Translations under genes and position numbers: made by a program
Source: Hirsutella rhossiliensis
Taxonomy: Eukaryota > Ascomycota > Sordariomycetes > Hypocreales > Ophiocordycipitaceae
Direction of reading: 5' to 3'
Length of the DNA: 64,000 nt
Assembly (NCBI RefSeq): GCF_020360975.1
Contig: NW_025408674.1
Location: 1,116,001 to 1,180,000 of the forward strand
Part shown: piece by piece, positions 1 through 11,959 of the stretch
How positions within the stretch are numbered: the first letter of the stretch is position 1
Layout: every line of letters starts with the position of its first letter
The notes under the pieces: generated by a model
The model's input: the letters and a program-made list of their open reading frames with translations, nothing else
Databases searched by the model: none
Told to the model about the DNA's origin: nothing

Positions 1-1366
1 TCTTGACAGCCAGAAAATGCTGGCGCCGACATGTCCATGATGGCCTTTGTCCAGCCCGGCTGCCCGTCTAGGTTCGCCTACCAGAATGAGCATCGTGTCA
101 AAGGGCTCAACGCAGAAACCCTAGCGAGGGTCTTCCTTCCAACGCCCTCATGGCTGTCGACTCCAGAGTATGCAGCAATCCGGTCAGATCCTGACAATCC
201 ATCGACCTGCATCTTCTTGAGCCTTAATATTTCCATATACAACCAACAGATAATCCCCTCGGAATGGACCGAGCAGTGGTTCTTTATGGTCGGCCGTGTT
301 CATCCCTTTGCCCTGACGTGGGAAATCGAGCGACGTGATAGCTTCGAGTCGGAGGATGACAACATTACAGAATACACCATCCCGGCTCTCATCGTCCGCG
401 ACCACAGCTACCAGCCGTAGGTGTATGCTCCAGACCTCCGTCACCACTACCATCTCTGACGATGGCCACAGAGTCATCCCTCGCACCCTCGGCTCGGCGG
501 ATGCCTTCCCAGCGATACAACCCATTGTCTCCTTCACGGGACCTGTCATCGGTTCCGGCCGCGACCTTCTGCATGGAAACTCGGCTGCGGCCCTTGACGA
601 CACCCAGCTGAGCTGTTGCGGCTTTGTCCAGCTCTCGACCTTTATCTGTCCTGGGATTCCGGGCAAACACCCTTCAAGGGCTTTCATCCCTTTCAACTTT
701 TCGTCATCTTCCCCATTCACGCCAATCCTTGGACCTCCCTATGCAAGAAGATGACCGAGAGGCGCGATAGCCAGTTCCAGCCGAACGCTCTCCTCACCTG
801 CACGGGCAAAATCGCCGGCTTACTCGATCACCAGATCATGACACATGCCCCGGCCTTCGAGCAAGACTATATCTTCATCGTCGTCCCCGATACATGGACT
901 TTCCTTGACAGGGCCATGTCCAACCAGGCTTCTGCGACACAGCTACTGCCGACGACACCCAAGGGCTCAGTCGGCAACCCTCGGACTATAGCGATGCGTT
1001 GGCCAGGTTTACCTCTACCAAAAACGCAATGCCGCCCCAAGCGGCGCCTCCCCACGCCGCCTGCATCTAGGTCAGTCGATCCTTATGATGACATCAAAGC
1101 GGTCATTGCCCGATCCCGACCAAACCCCAACCAAGAGACCGCGACTTTCTCCAGAAATTTCCACCATAGTCGCCGCCTGTGATAGTCGAGGCCCCGCCAA
1201 ATCCGACACTTCCTCCCTTCTGTCCCACGAAGACCCCGGAGACTCAGAGACGGACACCGAGCCAGTCAATCACCCAGCCACATCCGCCTCTGGCCCTATC
1301 AGACCTCCGGCGTCAATCTCTTCCCGACCGCACCGCGCCCGACATCCGCCCAAGAATATTCTGTAA
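1..1366 (+). pseudogene. Helitron-associated auxiliary gene, copy A (5' end cut by window edge)
   Basis: This is the left copy of a gene repeated at 10539-11959. Exon 1 runs to 416, an intron of about 55 nt follows (GT at 417, AG at 471), and exon 2 continues in frame in this copy. The product would be roughly 450 aa: a globular N-terminal half, a middle segment with a beta-rich look (motif FTGPVIGSG, then TCTGKIAGLLD), and a basic, Pro/Ser-rich tail ending in PPKNIL at 1366. The middle could be an OB-fold; by analogy with the RPA-like single-strand-DNA-binding proteins of some Helitrons this could be an accessory factor, but that is inference only. Compared with copy B it lacks one A near 664 and one base near 978, so two frameshifts break it. 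Confidence 0.6.
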
Positions 1367-1842
1367 AGCAACGAACGAAACAACACAACATGACAAGGAA
1401 CATGTTTCATCATCCTCAAACTCAAGTGCGAAAGGCCCTAATGGGATATTTCCTTCTCCTCTTGCTCTCCTTTTCACAAAGACAATCCAGTCAAAACTTC
1501 TCCAATATACTCCTTATTCTGTTTATATCCACCACTTATAGCACCTGTAAATCCTCAGAGCCTTCCACTCGCCCACACATGCATTACCCACCCACAACTC
1601 TCTTCACCCCTGCCGCCTCTCCACGCCCTTTGCGCCTTTGCAAAGCAAAATCTCCTTGCAGCGGCCTAGGCTGCCTCTCTGACGCTCTGTCTCGATTTCA
1701 CTCACGATAATGCTCTACGTCTCTCGCCGGATCTCCATCTCATATCTCTTATCTCACTCTTCTTCCTGTCTTCCTCTCACCCCCTGTCTCCTATCTCCTG
1801 TCGCCAACTCTCTCCTCTCCCCGACTTTCTCCTGTCGCCATC

Positions 1843-2290
1843 GCCAACTTTCGTTCCGAAAGGCCTCTTTGCGCGAGCCGCGGCTGGCGAGCCTTCCCCT
1901 CGTCATTAGCGCGCGGGGGGAAACGCCAAACTTCTTCTTCCTCCGGTAGACGATAAGATCCCTTGTGATTGGTCGCCGATGCCTTGAGGAACGAAAGGCC
2001 TTCATTAGCGCGCGGGGGGAAACGCCAAACTTCTTCTTCCTCCGGTGCCTTGAGGAACGAAAGGCCTTCATTAGCGCGCGGGGGGAAACGCCAAACTTCT
2101 TCTTCCTCCGGTAGACGATAAGATGCCTTGAGGAACGAAAGGCCTTCATTAGCGCGCGGGGGGAAACGCCAAACTTCTTCTTCCTCCGGTAGACGATAAG
2201 ATCCCTTGTGATTGGTCGCCGATGCTTTCCATCCCTCCCTCCCTCCTCATTGGTCCCTCCTGCCTTGCCCCTCCCATCCCCCTTCCTTGG
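1843..2290. repeat. Tandem repeat and hairpin-rich tail of the Helitron-related unit
   Basis: A block of about 44 bp starting CATTAGCGCGCGGGGGGAAA is present four times, beginning near 1904, 2003, 2069 and 2147 (spacings 99, 66 and 78 bp). Between blocks lies GCCTTGAGGAACGAAAGGC, which can fold as a 5-bp stem (GCCTT/AAGGC). The block is preceded by the palindromic core AGCCGCGGCT, which also recurs at about 12527 and 12780. The flank 2200-2290 matches 12626-12720 and has several ATTGG (inverted CCAAT) motifs. Reading frames across this block are shadows created by the repeat. Confidence 0.8.
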
Positions 2291-2330
2291 GCGTGGCACG
2301 GGTACTTCCGTTGTCATGTCATTGGCCTGC

Positions 2331-4828
2331 CTAGACCTCTACCCCACCTTTTTCCCTGCCGGCCCCATGGTCACGTCGCCCAGCGCCGCCGCCTTGTTGA
2401 CTCTTCACCATCCCCCCATCCAACCAGCGCGACGCCTCCTCGACAGTCCTCTCGCTCAGTACCTCGAGCCTGGCCTGCGCGGCATTCATCTCCTCGGGGA
2501 CCCGGTTGCCCACCAAGTCCCTCTCCCGCACCTTGGAGACGAGCATGATGCCGTCAAGCGTTCGGCAGCGTGATAGCTGCACGTACAGGCTGTACGGGTC
2601 ACACTGCGCGGCCACGGGCCTTCCGTCGACCTTCGTCGTCCGCGTCCCTCGCAGCTCGAGGGCCACACGCTCCAGCGTTCGGCCCTGCACCTTGTAGTCC
2701 GTGCACGCGAAGGCTGCTGCGCACGGCAAACCCTTCCGGCTGACGTCGCTCCGCTGCCACGGCCGCTTCCGTTGGCGATATATCCTAACGCTCATCGGCG
2801 TCAACAAGATCGTGCCCGTCGGCATCCCGACGAAGTGGAGGTCCCTTGTCGTCGCCGATTCCAGTATTATCCCTGCCGGCGGCCCGAAGTGGATCGTCAT
2901 GTCGGCCGAGATCCGATGTCCCGGGTACGCCTTGTCGATGATGACCTCCACCGCCGAGTAGCTGGCGCCGTTCACCACCTTCAGCCCCTGGTGGGTGTTG
3001 TGGTTTACGACGACCGGCATCCCGGCCACGAACATGAAGACGGCCGGCACCGGGATCGCGCTATCATCGCCCTGGTTGAGCATCATGATTGCTTCTTCCT
3101 CCGTCGGCAGCTCCTCCTTCCACTTGTGCTCGGAGATGAAGATGCGCATCATTGATCGCTGCTGGACCCGGAACGCCAAGGTCGCCTCCATGTTCAGGTT
3201 CCACCGATTCCTGTTGAGCGGCGTCACTACGGTGATGCCCGTCTCCCAAGGGATCCGCCTGTCCTCCCGGTAGCACCTTGAGTTGAGGAGATCCAGATCC
3301 GTGCGATCCTGCACTCCTAGACGGATCCGCTTCAGCAGCCTCTGCAGCTCCGGGTCCCCGGCGGCGCGCATCTGCTCGTCCAGCATGACGACCGTCGTGA
3401 ACCTCTTCCACAGTGCGTGCGCTTTGTCGTGCTGGTGACGCTGCTCCGCCCTGAACGAATTGTCCTCGTCCCACGAGATGGCCACGCTCGGCAGGAGGAT
3501 CGACCTCTCTTGGACCGGCCGGAACTGGTGGAAGTCTCCGCAGAAGAGGACGATAGGGATCCCCCCGAAATCTTCCTTCGATCCTCGAAGCCGGTGGAGC
3601 TGCTCGTTTACGGCGTGCAGCGTCCGTGCTCCGAGCATGCTCACTTCGTCGATGACGAGCACGTCCTTCTCCTGCCAATCCATTCGGGACTGGCCGTGGA
3701 TGAACCGCTCCGCCTGTTTCGGCAGCCGCACCCCGTCAAGGTCCCTGGCCATGTTCGCGCCGCCCGCCCCTGGTCTTTAGTGAACCCGCAGGCGGAGTGG
3801 ATCGTGATTCCGTTGATCTGCGCCGCGGCAGTCCCTGACGTGGCTGTGATCAGCAGACGATTCGAAAGGCTCTTCCTACTGAACAACTCGACGAGTGCCC
3901 CAATAATTCGCGACTTGCCGGTACCCCCCTCGCCGCCGACGAACTGGCACAGCTGGCCGGCATTGCCCCCGTCCATTTGTCGCATCAAATCGAGCTGGCG
4001 GCATATTAGTAGGAACGCGATCGACTGCCTCTTATTCAGCGTTAGCCGTGTTGCCAACTCCCTGCCCGCCGCGAAGAAGGAGGTTGATGGGCCAAGCTGG
4101 ACGCGCATTCCCGCTTCTGTGTCGCTAGCCGCCTCGTCGGAGTCGGCCATCGTCATTTCGACATCGTCCTCCCCGAAGCCGGTCATCACCCTCCGCAGCG
4201 CGGCGCGGCGGTCACTTTCCCGGACCGCCGGTATGCTTTGTACGCTTTGTATGCCTTGGATCATCCTCTCCCTCTCCTTCGACGCGCTTGTCTGCTGCGA
4301 CTTGATGGCCCTGACCTGATCCTGCGGTGGTAGTGCAGCCCGGAAAATGCCCGCCCCGGCATGCTTATCCGTCTCGCCCTCGTTCGGGTACCACGGTGGC
4401 CTCCAGCTCGGCCGTCGAGCCCAGCGCTGATTGCTGAAACCGACAGAGCTGTTGCATCATCGCCATGAGCTCCGGCGACTTGGCCGTCACTTGATTTATG
4501 CCCACTGCACCTCGGACGACGTCGATCAGCCGCGTCGCGCCCCGATGCTGCTGGGTTGGTACATCGTCGTGGATTCTGCGCCCGCGTCGTCCGTCCCGGT
4601 CTCCTCCACGTGTGCGACGGTCGGATCGCCATCTCCGGATGAGGCTGCCCATTGCTTGGCGTCGCGTTTTGCATCTTCGGCCGATCGTCGAAGCAGCTGC
4701 ACGTTGTCGACGAGACATGATATTCTCGGAGCCAGCGCCTCTCGCGCCCGCTCCCAGATGCCATTGATCTCGCCTGTTTCTTGGCACAGGAAGGACTCCC
4801 ACGGCACGAAGAGTGCAAGATGCTGCAC
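2331..4828 (-). pseudogene. Helitron RepHel, C-terminal Pif1-like helicase part
   Basis: SF1B helicase half of the Helitron transposase, which unwinds DNA during rolling-circle transposition. In order on the minus strand: a segment at 4526-4828 starting MQHLALFVPWESF; Walker A GEGGTGKSR near 3920-3945; ATSGTAAAQI and the IHSACGF segment; Walker B VLVIDEVSMLG near 3636-3668; CGDFHQFRPV; TDYKVQGRTL; and YVQLSRCRTL near the C-terminus. The ORF covering Walker A (3641-4264) and the one covering Walker B (2331-3752) are in different frames, so at least one indel lies near 3755-3775 in a GC-rich run. Another break lies between 4526 and 4264. An intron about 60 nt long probably joins this part to the Rep part near 4895. 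All helicase motifs are recognisable, but the reading frame is not intact. Confidence 0.85.
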
Positions 4829-4888
4829 GGCTGCCCTTCAAAGAGGGGGGGTTAGCCTCTCCTATAATGCCTGCCGGCAGGGCGGTTG

Positions 4889-7800
4889 CTATACACACCT
4901 CCGGTGGCACGACTCGTCGTCGTCGTGGCCGAAGTCCTTGCTTAGGTAGCCATCGAGGCAGACGCTAGCATGCTTGCCCGGCCGTCTGAGCACCTGGACC
5001 CAGTGTCTTCCTCCTGGCGCCCATCCATCCTCGAAGGGCACCTCCCCCCAACCCGCGCAGTTCGCCGCCTCCTTACAGATGCGTTTTAGTCTCACGAGCG
5101 ATATGTAATCGTATAAGCATAGTCCTCGCAGGAGCTCTCCCCGGTGCTGGTACGCCTCGACGTGGGAGATCCTCAGGCCTGCTTCTTCGACGACGACGAC
5201 CGACTCATCCAGAGTATCGTCTATGTCCGCCGCGCCACTTGCTTGCCGGAGATGCGGCCACCGTCGAAAGACTTCCCAGTACAGTAGAGATGTGTTCAGG
5301 TACGCCCAGGCGCTGCTGTTGGTGAACTCGGCCGGATATCCCAGAAGATGAGCGATGACCTCGACCTGCGAGAGCGGACGGTCCGTGAACACGCGGTTCG
5401 CCACTCTCATCAGGAATTGTCGGGTCCTGTTCCCCTTGGCGGCGTCATCACCAACAGCATCTCCACCGCCGTCCCGTCCTCCGTTGCCCGCGCCGTCATC
5501 CGTCGAGGCGTCCAGGAGCTCGGCCGCAGCCGCCACACGCTTCCACACCGGGTCTTCCACCTTCGTCGCGTAATTCGTGACATAATAGATGAGGGCCATG
5601 GTCTTGCGCTGCGTCGCAATGAACGAAATGTCGTGGTTGTGCCGGAGCCCCACAGCGATGGCCTTGTTCCATCGATTAACCATGCTGTGAGTCCTCCGGA
5701 CCTGCAGCACCCCGTCTGCCGTGATGGCTGTCTTGTCGACCAACCTCCATGGAGCCTTGAACCGGCATAGATTCCCTTTCCGCGCCCCTTTGCCCAAGGA
5801 ATACTTGACACAGGTCGGGCTATGCGTGTGGACCTGCGTCGCGCCGGCACAGAAGTTGGCCTCCTCGTCAAAGGCGGCCGAAAACTGCTCGGCGTTGCCT
5901 AGCAGGGAGGAAATATCGCACGTCACAGATCGCTCCGCTTGCATGGCACCGAACCCTTCCTGGTCCAGATCCTAGCTTGCACGTCAGCCTGGCCCCGGTT
6001 GTCCATCGGACGAGCAATTCAGGCCATCGGTGACACACATCCTAGGTACTCTTACCTCGCAGAAGACACTATCGACGTATCGTATGATCCGCTCGCGATA
6101 CGCCGCCTGATCCTCCCCGTGGATGTCGGCAAGCATCGAGCTGAGATGCGCGTTTCCCTGCAACCAGAGCAAGCCGTGGACATGAAGCGCCCCTCGTTCG
6201 TTGGTCTCCACGGCGCCATAGTACTTGCTGATGCGCCCGAATACCGACTCTTCACCGACTTTCACGTAGTGATCGAAGAATAGCTTCATCTCCCGGTGGA
6301 AGAATACGGCGGAGCTCATGGGATCCGATATGGCCAGCCGCGCCCGCTTGTACGCACTTCCGAGGCCTTCTAGGAACTCCTCGGCCGCGTCGGGATCGCG
6401 AGTGCGGTATGCCGCCAGTCGCAGCTTCACCGGGTTCGTAATGTCATTCGGGTTGATGGTGAACCAGATGGCCGGCACGCCGTAGCCAACGATGAGCGAC
6501 TGGATTTTCCGCCGCATATTGAGCCGGACCTCCCTGGACATGGGCTGCCGGTGGCCATACAGCGAGAGGCTCCTGAGAAGCTCCTTCACGCCATCGTCGG
6601 TCGTCTTGCCCGAGCTCTCCAACTCGACCCTCGCCGCGGCTAACCTCTCTGCGGCCATCGAGCGAACAATGCGCTCTACCGTGCGGAAGTTCCTCCTCGT
6701 CACACTCAGCATGCTAACACGGCGGTTCCGCGACCGCACCCCCATGTTAAAGACAAGAAACGCAAAGATGTGGTGCGACGCAAATCGGCCACCGTGGCGC
6801 CGGAGCACTATGTCGGCCCACACCCGAAGGTTCAAGCTTCGAGAGGATACGGAGTCTCGCGCAGCCGCCTCTGCCTCAACAGCCCTACCTCGCAACTCGG
6901 TGGTAGCCTTCCCGACCTTGACTATGCTCTCTTCAAGCAGCCTTGGTCCCCCGACGCCAAATGGGAACAGGGTTGGGAACGTTCGGGCGAAGAAGGATGT
7001 CTCAAAGGAATCGGCGAAGTCGTCACCCCGCGAAACTCGGATGTATGGCTCACGGCTATCGTCGCCACGCCCCCGAGCCCCCGCCGCCGAGGATCCGATC
7101 CACGTTCTCGGGCCTGCACGGCTCTCGTCGGCACCCTCATCAATGGCGTCGCAGGCAAACCGCAGCTTCTCGACATCTACCACGTCTGGCGGTCCGTCCA
7201 GTGCAAACATGGCAGAGGACGTCACCTCGTTGATCGCTTCAACATTCTGATCGGGGCCAGCCCCAATTCCAACGCGATCCGCGCCTTCTTCGTTAGGCCC
7301 CTGCCCCTCAGCCTCGCCGTCTGTTTCTTGCCTTTGGTTGAGCAGCGCGAAGAGTTGGTCGATCTCTACCAACCCCTCGTCGTCCATGGCGCGCTCTGAG
7401 GGCGGCACAACGTGGGCCGTTCGCGTTTTCTCCCATGCAGACGGCTCGTTCCGCTCCATGCGATCGTACACCAACCTCGGCACCCCGTGTATCGGGTCTC
7501 CCCAGCTCTCCATCTCCGCCACGTCGATCTCGATCTCGGTATAGTGGGGGTTGTTCTTCTTCAGCCAGATAAGGGCCCTCTCGACGACCCGCCGCCTTAC
7601 CGATAAGAGACTCGACAGGTCGCTCGGTGCCGGCTTCTCCGCGCCCTGCCACGAAATGTGTATCTCATCCAGTGCTTGCAAAAGGGGGTGCGGCAGCACT
7701 TTGGTTGCCAGCTCCTGCACATTGTTCGGAAACACTGTGATGTGGCCCTTGACGTGCCTCGGATACCTCACGCCCTGCCTCTGCGCGCCCGGAATGCTGT

Positions 7801-8059
7801 ACCTCGTCACAAACCCGTAACACGAGTTCGGTGAGATGAGCTTCTCCTCGACCGGCGTGAGTCCCTTGAGCTCATCTGGGAACATGTGCTCACAGCCAAG
7901 GCGGCTGTGAAGGTGAACCGCCGGCGACAGGCTCCCGCGTGCCAGGCATCGGCCACACTCGGCACACACCGACACGGACTCGCCCTCGGAAAGCAACCCC
8001 GGCATGAAAATGGTGAGTGGCCGCCCTTTGGTACGCAGCTTGACAGCCACTGATCCCAC
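4889..8059 (-). CDS. Helitron RepHel, Rep (HUH nuclease) part
   Basis: Two exons: 5972-end at 8059 (exon ends at 6056) and 4889-5971, joined by an 84-nt intron (donor GTAAG at 6055, acceptor CTAG at 5972) that keeps the frame (phase 0). The first exon has a DUF6570-like region with repeated hydrophobic motifs (residues ~90-130) and the Helitron-like N domain, ending in the metal-binding HUH motif ALHVHGLLWL (HVH near 6173-6184). The second exon has the catalytic tyrosine motif YYVTNYATK with two Tyr, as in Y2 Rep nucleases. The N-terminal start at 8059 is artificial: homologous-looking sequence continues upstream in other frames (see next entry). The catalytic residues are present, so this half of the protein could have been functional. 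Confidence 0.85.
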
Positions 8060-8600
8060 ATAATCTCCTTAACTCTCCGCCCGTACACTTGCCGTAGCAC
8101 AGCATGCAGGTCCGTATCGGCAACGTGCTCGCATCATGAAACGCCTGATAGAAATCTCGCACCGTCGACACCTTCCTCTCGAGCGGTATTGGTGTACACC
8201 ACGTCTGATCGTTAGACAATCTCTCCTTCGAGGCAAAGTCTTCCTCCAAAAGCGCAGCACACTAGCCAGGTCTTCGGCCTGCAGCTCCCGTCTCCTCTGC
8301 CTTCCGATTCCACTTCGGACCTGTTTTATCGGGCGCCCATACCGGCTAGGAAGACGGGCTCTCTTCTCCTGCCTCCGGGGCTGCCTCAGTCCGCCCAGCA
8401 CAGCGTCCGCTGGCTCTGCCGCGTCATCGTCCACACCCACCGCTGCACTACCGTCTCCCATGGGAGGCGGCCCCGGACGCTGCGCCGAACCTGCTGCGTT
8501 AGAGATTCCCTTGCGGTCTGGTAGTCCCTTTACCCGCCAACTCCGTCCCCGACGGCGCTTCGGCAAACCCCATGCAATCGATGCTGCTAATTGCTCGTTT
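8060..8600 (-). pseudogene. Helitron RepHel N-terminal extension, frameshifted
   Basis: On the minus strand, fragments with RepHel-like character continue upstream of 8059 but switch frame twice. A segment in the 7890-8249 frame reads STVRDFYQAFHDAS then LPIRTCMLCYGKCT (Cys pairs as in the N-terminal zinc-binding part of fungal RepHel proteins). Further up, a segment in the 8069-8566 frame contains RYGRPIKQV and an amphipathic stretch ending near 8250. The switches near 8070 and 8245 have no plausible intron between them (gaps of about 20 nt), so indels are the simpler explanation. Confidence 0.6.
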
Positions 8601-9309
8601 CGCCTTAGGTCTCCGAATGCCGGTTCCTTGGGCTGGATAGGTCGGAGCGTCGGTCCCTTTCCGAACGAACACCCGGGACATCGCCGGCCGCCGCCGTATC
8701 GCCCTGATCACCATCTTCAGGACCCTATTCTGAGGCAAAAAGTGTCGATGACGGAGCGGACGATCAGAATCCACTGCCCATGGATCTCCACGTTCTCCGG
8801 GCGACCAGGGCCTCGGAAGCTGCCTTGGCGACTGATGTTGCGCGGAACTTTCGCCTCTAACCGTATTATGGAACCTCCGTGCTCTGTTTGACCGCAAACC
8901 GCCTCGCGGGAGTTTTTTCGGCACTGACTTTGCGATTGCCTCTGCATGCTTTCTCCATGCGGTTTCTTCAACCGCAGACTGCTTAGGCTGAATCGGCCGA
9001 GACGTTGATGCTGCATTCGCCAGTGATTTGTATCTTCCGAACCGCCCCAAGCCTGTCTCCTGTGCTCTGTGCCCCTTCTCGGAAGTGGCCCCGGTATCAT
9101 CTCCGCACCCCAAAACCGGCACTCCCCCGTTCCTGCCCCCTCCTCCATCCCCGACTGACAACGAACAGGCTCCAGTGTGAGCAGCCGCCTCGCCTAGCTT
9201 CCCTACAGGACTATCCGCCATGCTTCTGCCTCCTCGACGTCGACTACCGTAGACTGGCAACAGGTTATGAAGCTTTGGCTCCGGAGCACCTCCACTTGGA
9301 TAATCTCGC
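8601..9309. other. Region upstream of RepHel, no supported gene
   Basis: Open frames here are short and overlapping on both strands, with low-complexity Pro/Arg/Ser composition. It may hold the extreme N-terminus or promoter of RepHel, because the auxiliary gene and RepHel are divergent across 8600-10539. No conserved motif was recognised. Confidence 0.4.
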
Positions 9310-10538
9310 TTGTTAATGACGCTACTTCTTCCGAATGGGAAGCTTCCTAACCGATCACTTCCCTCATGGCCGTGGCATTTCTTCCCTTATAATGCTTCCC
9401 TATGGTACCGAGGCGATGCAGTACTACCCCATTATAATCCCCCATTACCCTGCCTATGTGCGTCCACCGTCCCGGCCCTCGGCTGGTCTCCACATGCGAC
9501 CTGCTACCCCGGCTTTGTCAAAGGCGGCCCTTCCATCGCCGTGCTCTCTTTTGCGCACTCCAGCGAATCCCTGGCTACTGCCGACCTCCGGCACATGGGG
9601 GTGGCCGCGCCAACCGCCCGCCGCACACTTCCAACCATACTCTCCGGCCCTTCCAACACCGTCCCACCCACCTTGCGCATCAGTTTCTCCATCAATAGCT
9701 GCCAATCCACCTCGTCGAGCAACAGCCAAAAGGCTACCGGCGATAACATGTCCACGATGTCCCTCGTGCAGCCGGACTACCCGGCTAGGTTTGCTCCCTC
9801 GCCACCACCAACGTCGCATCAACGGCCTTAATGCTAAACCGATAGCAAGAATCCCCCTGCCCCTCCTCTTGTAGTCGCTAGCCACCGGAGTCTCGACCTG
9901 CAAAAACCCTTGGAGAGTTCTCGTGACCAACTCGCATCCCCCTCACCAGGTCGACCCCATCCATATATATCCGACTTCACCGTGTCCCAATGGTAGACTC
10001 GACACGGTTGGCACCCACCTCGCTCAGCCGCACGCAATGCCCATCCAACTACCGACGACCGCCAAAAAAGGAGCCCTGCAATACTACCATAACCTCCTTC
10101 TTTCTTTCACTCTCATTCGCTATTGCCCGCCTTTGCTATCTACTCCAAGGAACGATGACACCGAAGGTACTACTGGGCTTTCTTTTCCGCAGACTTGCCC
10201 ACACTAACCTTACCGTTCGCCGACCTCCTACGAAGTACTTCTCCCAACATAGCCATCACCCCCCTACTCAACTTCCAACCCCGGCTGCCTTCTTCACCCA
10301 CGACCGCAGAAACAGATGGTCGAGACTGTTCGAGAGACCTTGCCAGCTCATTCCCGCATGCCCCCGCCTCTGATCTATCACCTGGGTAACATTCACTGAC
10401 TCTTAAGTCTCCCCGACCATAGCCGCGAACACTCTCCCGACCAGCAAGAAAACCTGCTTTATAGGATGCCTGCCTACCTCTACTCTGCGTAACCCCTCCT
10501 TACACCTCCACGGTGACTACATCTGCCATATTCACTCG
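9310..10538 (+). pseudogene. Spacer with a diverged third fragment of the auxiliary gene (about 9680-9870)
   Basis: At 9748 the frame MSTMSLVQPDYPARF matches the start MSMMAFVQPGCPSRF of the auxiliary gene at 10620, and the following bases also align, with indels, to about 9870 where a stop ends the match. Thus an older, truncated copy of the auxiliary gene's first exon sits just upstream of the intact-looking copy. The rest of the interval (9875-10538) has AT/GC-mixed sequence with no supported gene; it probably carries the promoter of copy B. Confidence 0.5.
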
Positions 10539-11959
10539 ATGTCGGCCTCCCAGCTCGACGTCGATAGCTCGTCCTCCCGGCGGCAACCTCTTGACAGCCA
10601 GAAAAATGCTGGCGCCGACATGTCCATGATGGCCTTTGTCCAGCCCGGCTGCCCGTCTAGGTTCGCCTACCAGAATGAGCATCGTATCAAAGGGCTCAAC
10701 GTGGAAACCCTAGCGAGGGTCTTCCTTCCGACTCCCTCATGGCTGTCGACTCCAGAGTACGCAGCAATCCGGTCAGATACTGACAGTCCATCGACCTGCA
10801 TCTTCCTCAGCCTTAATATTTCCATATACAACCAACAGATAATCCCCTCGGAATGGACCGAGCAATGGTTCTTCATGGTCGGCCGTGTTCATCCCTTTGC
10901 CCTGACGTGGGAAATCGAGCGACGTGATGGCTTGGAGTCGGAGGATGACAACATCACAGAATACACCGTCCCCGCGCTTATCGTCCGCGATCACAGCTGC
11001 CAACCGTAAGTCTATGCTCCAAACCTCTCCGTCCCCACTACCCTCCCTGACGATATCCGCAGAGTCTTCCTCGCACCTCAACTCGGCGGATGCTTTCCCA
11101 ACGATACAACCCATTGTCACCTTCACGGGACCTGTCATCGGCTCCGGCCGCGACCTCCTGCATGGAAACTCGGCTGCGGCCCTTGACGACAGCCAGCTGA
11201 GGTGCTGCGGCTTTGTCCAACTCTCCACCTATATTTGTCCTGGGATTCCCGGCAAAACACCCTTCAAGGGCTTTCACCCCTTCCAAGTTTTCGTCATCTT
11301 CCCCATTCATGCCAATCCTTGGACCTCTCTATGCAAGAAGATGACCGAGAGGGGCGACAGCCAATTCCAGCCGAACGCTCTCTTCACCTGTACGGGCAAA
11401 ATCGCCGGCTTACTGGATCACCAGATCATGACACATGCCCCGGCTTTCGACCAAGACTATATCTTCATCGTCGTCCCCGATACGTGGACTTTCCTCGACA
11501 GGGCCATGTCCAACCAGGCTTCTGCGACACAACTACTGCCGACGACACCCAAGGGCACGGTCGGCAATCCCTCGGACTATAGCGATGCGTTGGCAAGGTT
11601 TACCTCTACCAAAAAACGCAAGGCCGCCCAAAGCCCCGCCTCCCCCACGCCACCTGCATCTAGCCCAGTCCATCCCCATATACTCACATCAAGTCGGTCA
11701 TTGCCCGATCCCTATCAAACCCCAACCAAAAGACCGCGACTTTCTCCCGAAACTTCCACCATAATCACCGCCTGTGACGATCAAGACTCCCCAATCCGAC
11801 ACTTCCTCCTTTCCGTCCCCGGAAGACCCCGCAGGGTCAGAGATGGACACCGAACCGGTCAATCGCCCGGGCACATCCGTCTCTGGCTCTATCAGACCTC
11901 CCACGTCGATCTCTTCCCGACCGCTCCGCGCCCGACGTCCGCCCAAGAATATTCTCTAA
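10539..11959 (+). CDS. Helitron-associated auxiliary gene, copy B
   Basis: Best-preserved copy of the repeated auxiliary gene. Exon 1 starts at the ATG at 10539 (an internal ATG at 10620 aligns with copy A) and ends at 11005; a 57-nt intron follows (GTAAGT at 11006, branch-like CTGAC, acceptor CAG at 11062). Exon 2 carries the FTGPVIGSG segment, a Cys pair (RCCGF), the TCTGKIAGLLD segment, a YIFIVVPDTW segment and a basic, proline-rich tail; the conserved C-terminus PPKNIL ends at 11959 in a frame different from the upstream part. Relative to copy A, two bases are missing just after the acceptor, so the spliced frame is shifted. Function unknown; a nucleic-acid-binding accessory of the Helitron is suggested only by position and by the OB-like look. 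Confidence 0.6.

Noticed and set aside
1754..2317. 187-codon minus frame with repeated basic motif (VYRRKKKFGVSP)
   Set aside because: It is an artefact of the tandem DNA repeat at 1904-2220; the repeat unit keeps the frame open and no other protein character exists.
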